From DASQFU01 sp035632955 (lineage in GTDB: Bacteria; Eisenbacteria; RBG-16-71-46), in the NCBI GenBank assembly GCA_035632955.1, contig DASQFU010000072.1, forward strand, positions 1 through 10,247: a stretch of 10,247 nt of DNA. Reading direction: 5' to 3'. The first letter of the stretch is position 1. Every line of letters starts with the position of its first letter. Position numbers and translations under genes: made by a program. The notes under the pieces were generated by a model that searched no databases, was not told the origin of the DNA, and saw nothing but the letters and a program-made list of their open reading frames with translations. Of this stretch, positions 8,501-10,247 are shown piece by piece.

Positions 8501-10247
8501 CAACGCGCCTGCGTTCGGCGGCAGCCCGGTCGCACCCTCGCAGGCCGCCGGGACCAACGTGTGGGTGGAGTACGACGTCACCGCGGCGATCACCGGCAAC
8601 GGCACCTACAGCTTCGGCCTCCGCAGCGCCAGCACCAACAGCACCTACTACACGTCGGATGAAGGGGCCAGCAATCGCCCGACCCTGGTTGTCCAGACCG
8701 CGTCGCCGCCGCCGTTGATCAGCTCCTTCGCGCCCGCGAGCGGACCGGCGGGTACCGAGGTGACCGTCGACGGCAGCGGGTTCGTCGGCGTGACGGGCGT
8801 CACGTTCAACGGCGTGCCGGCATCCAGCTTCACCGTCGGGACACCGATCCGGCTTCGCGCCACCGTGCCCTCCGGAGCCACCACCGGCCGCATCGCCGTC
8901 GTGAACGGCAACGGCACCGGCCTCAGCGTCTCCGACTTCACGGTGATCCAACCGCCCACGATCAGCTTCTTCGCGCCGCAGGCCGGACCGATCGGTGGCC
9001 AAGTCTCGGTGCACGGCACCGGCCTCGCGAGCGCGACGGCCGTGACCTTCAACGGTGCGGGCGCGAGCTTCATCGCCGCGAGCGACACGCTGCTGATGAC
9101 CACGGTGCCGGCCAGCGCCGGGTCGGGTCCGATCACGGTCACCAACCCGGCCGGAACCGCGACCAGCACCACGAGCTTCGCGGTGGTCTCGCCGCCGACG
9201 ATCACGTTCTTCTCGCCGGCCAGCGGCTCGATCGGAAGTGACGTCGAGGTGCATGGCTCGAGCTTCTCGAGCACCGGAACGGTCACGTTCAACGGAGCCG
9301 CGGCGGACTTCACGGTCGAGGGCGACACCTTGCTGCACGCGACGGTGCCGGAGGATGCCACCGCTGGGCCGATCGCGGTCACCAACCCGGGCGGCACCGC
9401 GACCAGCACTCAGAGCTTCACCGTGCTGCTGCCGCCGGTGATCACGTCCTTCGCGCCCACCAGCGGTCCGGTCGGCGAGCCGGTCGCCGTGCACGGCTCC
9501 GGCCTTGCGAACGTTACCGCCGTCACTTTCGACGACGTCGTGGCCGGCTTCACGGTCGCCAGCGACACGCTGCTCCAGGCCACGGTGCCGAGCGGTGCCA
9601 CCACCGGCCGGATCGCTGTCACCAACTCGGATGGCGTGGCGCGGACGAACACAGACTTCACCGTCATCCAGCCGCCAACCATCGCCTCGTTCGCGCCTGC
9701 AAGCGGCCCGGCGGGGACGGATGTCATCGTCACCGGCACCGGCTTCGCCGCCGCCACCGCGGTCGCGTTCAACGGCCAGGCCGCGAGCTTCACCGCCGCC
9801 AGCGACACGCTGCTGCACGCGACCGCACCGGCGAGTGCCGGCTCGGGGACGATCGCCGTCGCCAACCCGGCCGGCACCGCGACCACGGCCGACAGCTTCA
9901 CCGTGATTCCATCGCCCGTGATCACGTTCTTCGCGCCACCGAGCGACACGGTCGGGAGCCAGGTGACGGTGCACGGCTCGAGCTTCACGAGCGCCACCGC
10001 CGTCACCTTCAACGGTCACGCCGCCGGCTTCACTGTCAGTAGCGACACGCTGCTGCTCGCGACCGTGCCCGCAGGCGCCAGCTCGGGTCCGATCGCGATC
10101 ACCAATCCGGCCGGCACCGCCACCAGCGCCCAGAGCTTCATCGTGATCCGGCCGCCGGTCATCACGTTCTTCGCGCCCACCAGCGGTCCACTCGGCGAGC
10201 CGGTCGCGGTGCACGGCTCCGGCTTCATCAGCGCCACCGCCGTCACC
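5502..10247 (+). CDS. Large exported protein: metallophosphoesterase + PKD + Calx-beta + IPT/TIG and DNRLRE repeats, 3' partial
   Basis: One frame stays open for 1582 codons and leaves the window without a stop. The start at 5502 gives a signal peptide (hydrophobic L-L-L-S-F-C-V-F-A-A-L, likely cut after P-V-A-A). Residues ~28-240 are a calcineurin-like phosphoesterase: G35-D36-I-P-Y, H-V-G-D68-I-K, P-G-D101-N102-E-W-N-D, F-G-H199-T, and H229-G-D-G-H233. They would bind two metal ions and cleave a phosphoester; the substrate is unknown. Residues ~286-378 are PKD-like (A-G-P-D...A-T-D-D-G...S-G-P-G-T). Residues ~384-492 are a Calx-beta domain (V-T-E-G-N-G, G-S-D-F, F-E-G-T-E-S-F, I-L-D-N-D). 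Next come IPT/TIG (497-577), DNRLRE (579-739), two IPT (745-905), DNRLRE (908-1068), and at least seven IPT domains, the last cut by the edge. DNRLRE and IPT domains usually serve adhesion or carbohydrate binding, so this is probably a secreted or surface protein. Any membrane anchor or sorting domain lies beyond the window. Domain calls come from motif reading; overall function is inferred. Confidence 0.9.
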   Translation, partial: MRLAPWGLLLSFCVFAALPSPVAAQNAPITFSAMGDIPYGTGEVPILLQQIADHNRYSPSEFMVHVGDIKSGSMACTQGWYVDVAGYLKMLAVPTFIIPGDNEWNDCSNPDQAWGYWVQHFNEFEKNFCGAPVAERQSVRHENFAFVRNGVLFIGINLVGGSVHNQSEWNTRMQQDADWVDQQFDANVSQVRAAVVFGHTTIGNAHHDLFFNQFRADAAAFAKPVMYVHGDGHAWRFDRPWPEQNIQRMEVDNGAAEDPVQVTVTMDAQNPWTYVRDPFQSNPPVVNKAPCVEAGPDLMVTLPAAASLSARATDDGDPASPGTLTLTWSKVSGPGTVTFGNPNAAVTTATVSAAGSYVLRLTASDGQLQTSDDLTLAASGGGPQLSINDVTVTEGNGGSINAVFTVTLTGGTGAAVSVAYATAGSSATSGSDFVATFGTLNFSGATTTRPVTVPVNGDLSFEGTESFFVNLSSPSGAGIVDGQGLGTILDNDPAPQPSVASFSPQNGPVGTSVVIIGGNFIGVTAVRFNGVAATTFTVQSTSLIDATVPAGATTGRIAVTTPGGTAQSASDFIVTGPPPTLSFSPSHDAHVNSGSVSSNYGSLNNLRLRGGSGSYNSYLKFDLTGITQSVQSAKLRLFCTDESPDGGAVHLVSNNYTGGSIPWVESGLTWANSPAIGGSPVAASQAAGTNVWVEYDVTSAITGNGTYSFGLRSASTNSTYYTSDEGTSNRPTLLVQTASGPPPTPTVTAFSPASGHVGAQVIVDGSGFVGVTGVTFNGLAAASFTVETTARLRATVPVGATTGRIAVANPQGTGVSAADFTVVGPPAVASYNPGHGATGTSVAITGSNFVAVTGVSFNGVAATTFTVQSTSLIDATVPAGATTGRIAVTTPGGTAQSGTDFIVTGPPPTLSFSATHDAHVNSGSVSSNYGSLNNLRLRGGSGSYNSYLKFDLTGITQSVQSAKLRLFCTDESPDGGAVHLVSNNYASTSTPWLESGLTWSNAPAFGGSPVAPSQAAGTNVWVEYDVTAAITGNGTYSFGLRSASTNSTYYTSDEGASNRPTLVVQTASPPPLISSFAPASGPAGTEVTVDGSGFVGVTGVTFNGVPASSFTVGTPIRLRATVPSGATTGRIAVVNGNGTGLSVSDFTVIQPPTISFFAPQAGPIGGQVSVHGTGLASATAVTFNGAGASFIAASDTLLMTTVPASAGSGPITVTNPAGTATSTTSFAVVSPPTITFFSPASGSIGSDVEVHGSSFSSTGTVTFNGAAADFTVEGDTLLHATVPEDATAGPIAVTNPGGTATSTQSFTVLLPPVITSFAPTSGPVGEPVAVHGSGLANVTAVTFDDVVAGFTVASDTLLQATVPSGATTGRIAVTNSDGVARTNTDFTVIQPPTIASFAPASGPAGTDVIVTGTGFAAATAVAFNGQAASFTAASDTLLHATAPASAGSGTIAVANPAGTATTADSFTVIPSPVITFFAPPSDTVGSQVTVHGSSFTSATAVTFNGHAAGFTVSSDTLLLATVPAGASSGPIAITNPAGTATSAQSFIVIRPPVITFFAPTSGPLGEPVAVHGSGFISATAVT
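6990..7976 (+). repeat. Intragenic tandem duplication, copy A (IPT + DNRLRE + IPT)
   Basis: This is the first of two adjacent copies, 987 bp (329 codons), inside the large exported protein gene. It encodes an IPT/TIG domain, a DNRLRE domain (H-D-A-H-V-N-S-G start, S-Y-L-K-F-D-L-T, E-S-G-L-T-W, V-E-Y-D-V-T, T-S-D-E-G end), then a second IPT/TIG domain. Matching positions in copy B lie exactly 987 bases downstream for the first IPT and the whole DNRLRE domain, for example the His codon at 7260 and 8247. Confidence 0.9.
7977..8954 (+). repeat. Intragenic tandem duplication, copy B (IPT + DNRLRE + IPT)
   Basis: This second copy abuts copy A directly. It is 978 bp because the Pro/Thr linker after the DNRLRE domain is three codons shorter (A: about eleven residues between T-A-S and the next S-P-A-S-G; B: about eight before A-P-A-S-G). 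The DNRLRE domains differ at only about 15 of 160 residues, mostly clustered around P-W-(V/L)-E-S-G-L-T-W. The flanking IPT domains are more diverged. Confidence 0.9.
8955..10247 (+). repeat. Phased 240-bp tandem array of IPT/TIG domains
   Basis: Five complete units start at 8955, 9195, 9435, 9675 and 9915, and a sixth begins at 10155 and is cut by the window edge. Every unit is exactly 240 bp (80 residues), with no insertions or deletions between them. Each follows the same plan: P-P-x-I-x-x-F-x-P, G-x-x-V-x-V-x-G, A-V-T-F-N-G, S-D-T-L-L-x-A-T-V-P, I-x-V-T-N-P-x-G-T-A-T, S-F-x-V. They encode consecutive immunoglobulin-like IPT/TIG domains of the large exported protein. The preceding IPT unit (8712-8954) is one codon longer and belongs to duplication copy B. 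Confidence 0.92.

Noticed and set aside
8112..10214. A 700-codon open frame on the - strand opposite the IPT array
   Set aside because: It is an antisense shadow of the repeats. Its product is a low-complexity Arg/Gly/Asp/Ala-rich protein that merely mirrors the 240-bp and 987-bp periods, while the + strand frame has clear IPT and DNRLRE domains.
8955..10247. Regularly spaced repeats as a CRISPR array
   Set aside because: The period is 240 bp, the repeats are diverged, fully coding and in frame, and encode IPT/TIG domains; no short identical repeats with unique spacers.

Overview
The window looks like a GC-rich chromosomal segment of a Gram-negative, probably environmental bacterium. Evidence for this is the strong G/C bias at third codon positions, a tripartite RND metal-efflux system (which needs two membranes), and a very large exported repeat protein built from domains common in free-living Proteobacteria, Myxococcota, Acidobacteriota and similar phyla. 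I cannot name a genus from sequence alone. All supported genes lie on the + strand.

Layout. (1) Positions 3-4392 hold the adaptor (CzcB-like, cut by the left edge) and the complete inner-membrane pump (CzcA-like) of a heavy-metal efflux system, overlapping by 11 bases. The TM4 motif D-F-G-x3-D-G-A-x4-E-N places the pump with the divalent-cation exporters (Co/Zn/Cd/Ni) rather than the Cu/Ag pumps. The outer-membrane partner is probably upstream, outside the window. (2) Positions 4393-4622 are a non-coding gap with a weak hairpin and a larger interrupted inverted repeat. (3) Positions 4623-5066 encode a small two-CBS-domain protein. (4) Three bases later comes the remnant of a Gfo/Idh/MocA-type oxidoreductase. 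Its extreme N-terminus is joined, out of frame, to its extreme C-terminus, with the middle of the gene missing. (5) From 5502 to the right edge one uninterrupted frame of 1582 codons encodes a secreted multidomain protein: signal peptide, calcineurin-like metallophosphoesterase, PKD-like domain, Calx-beta domain, then IPT/TIG domains mixed with two near-identical DNRLRE domains, and finally a strictly phased array of IPT/TIG domains that runs off the window.

The most notable material is in the large repeat gene. It contains a tandem duplication of a ~980-bp block (IPT + DNRLRE + IPT) with patchy, very high nucleotide identity, and an IPT array with an exact 240-bp period and signs of a 720-bp (three-domain) higher-order period. 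The oxidoreductase remnant is the clearest broken gene. The efflux operon and the CBS gene look ordinary. I found no RNA genes, CRISPR arrays, insertion sequences or phage genes.
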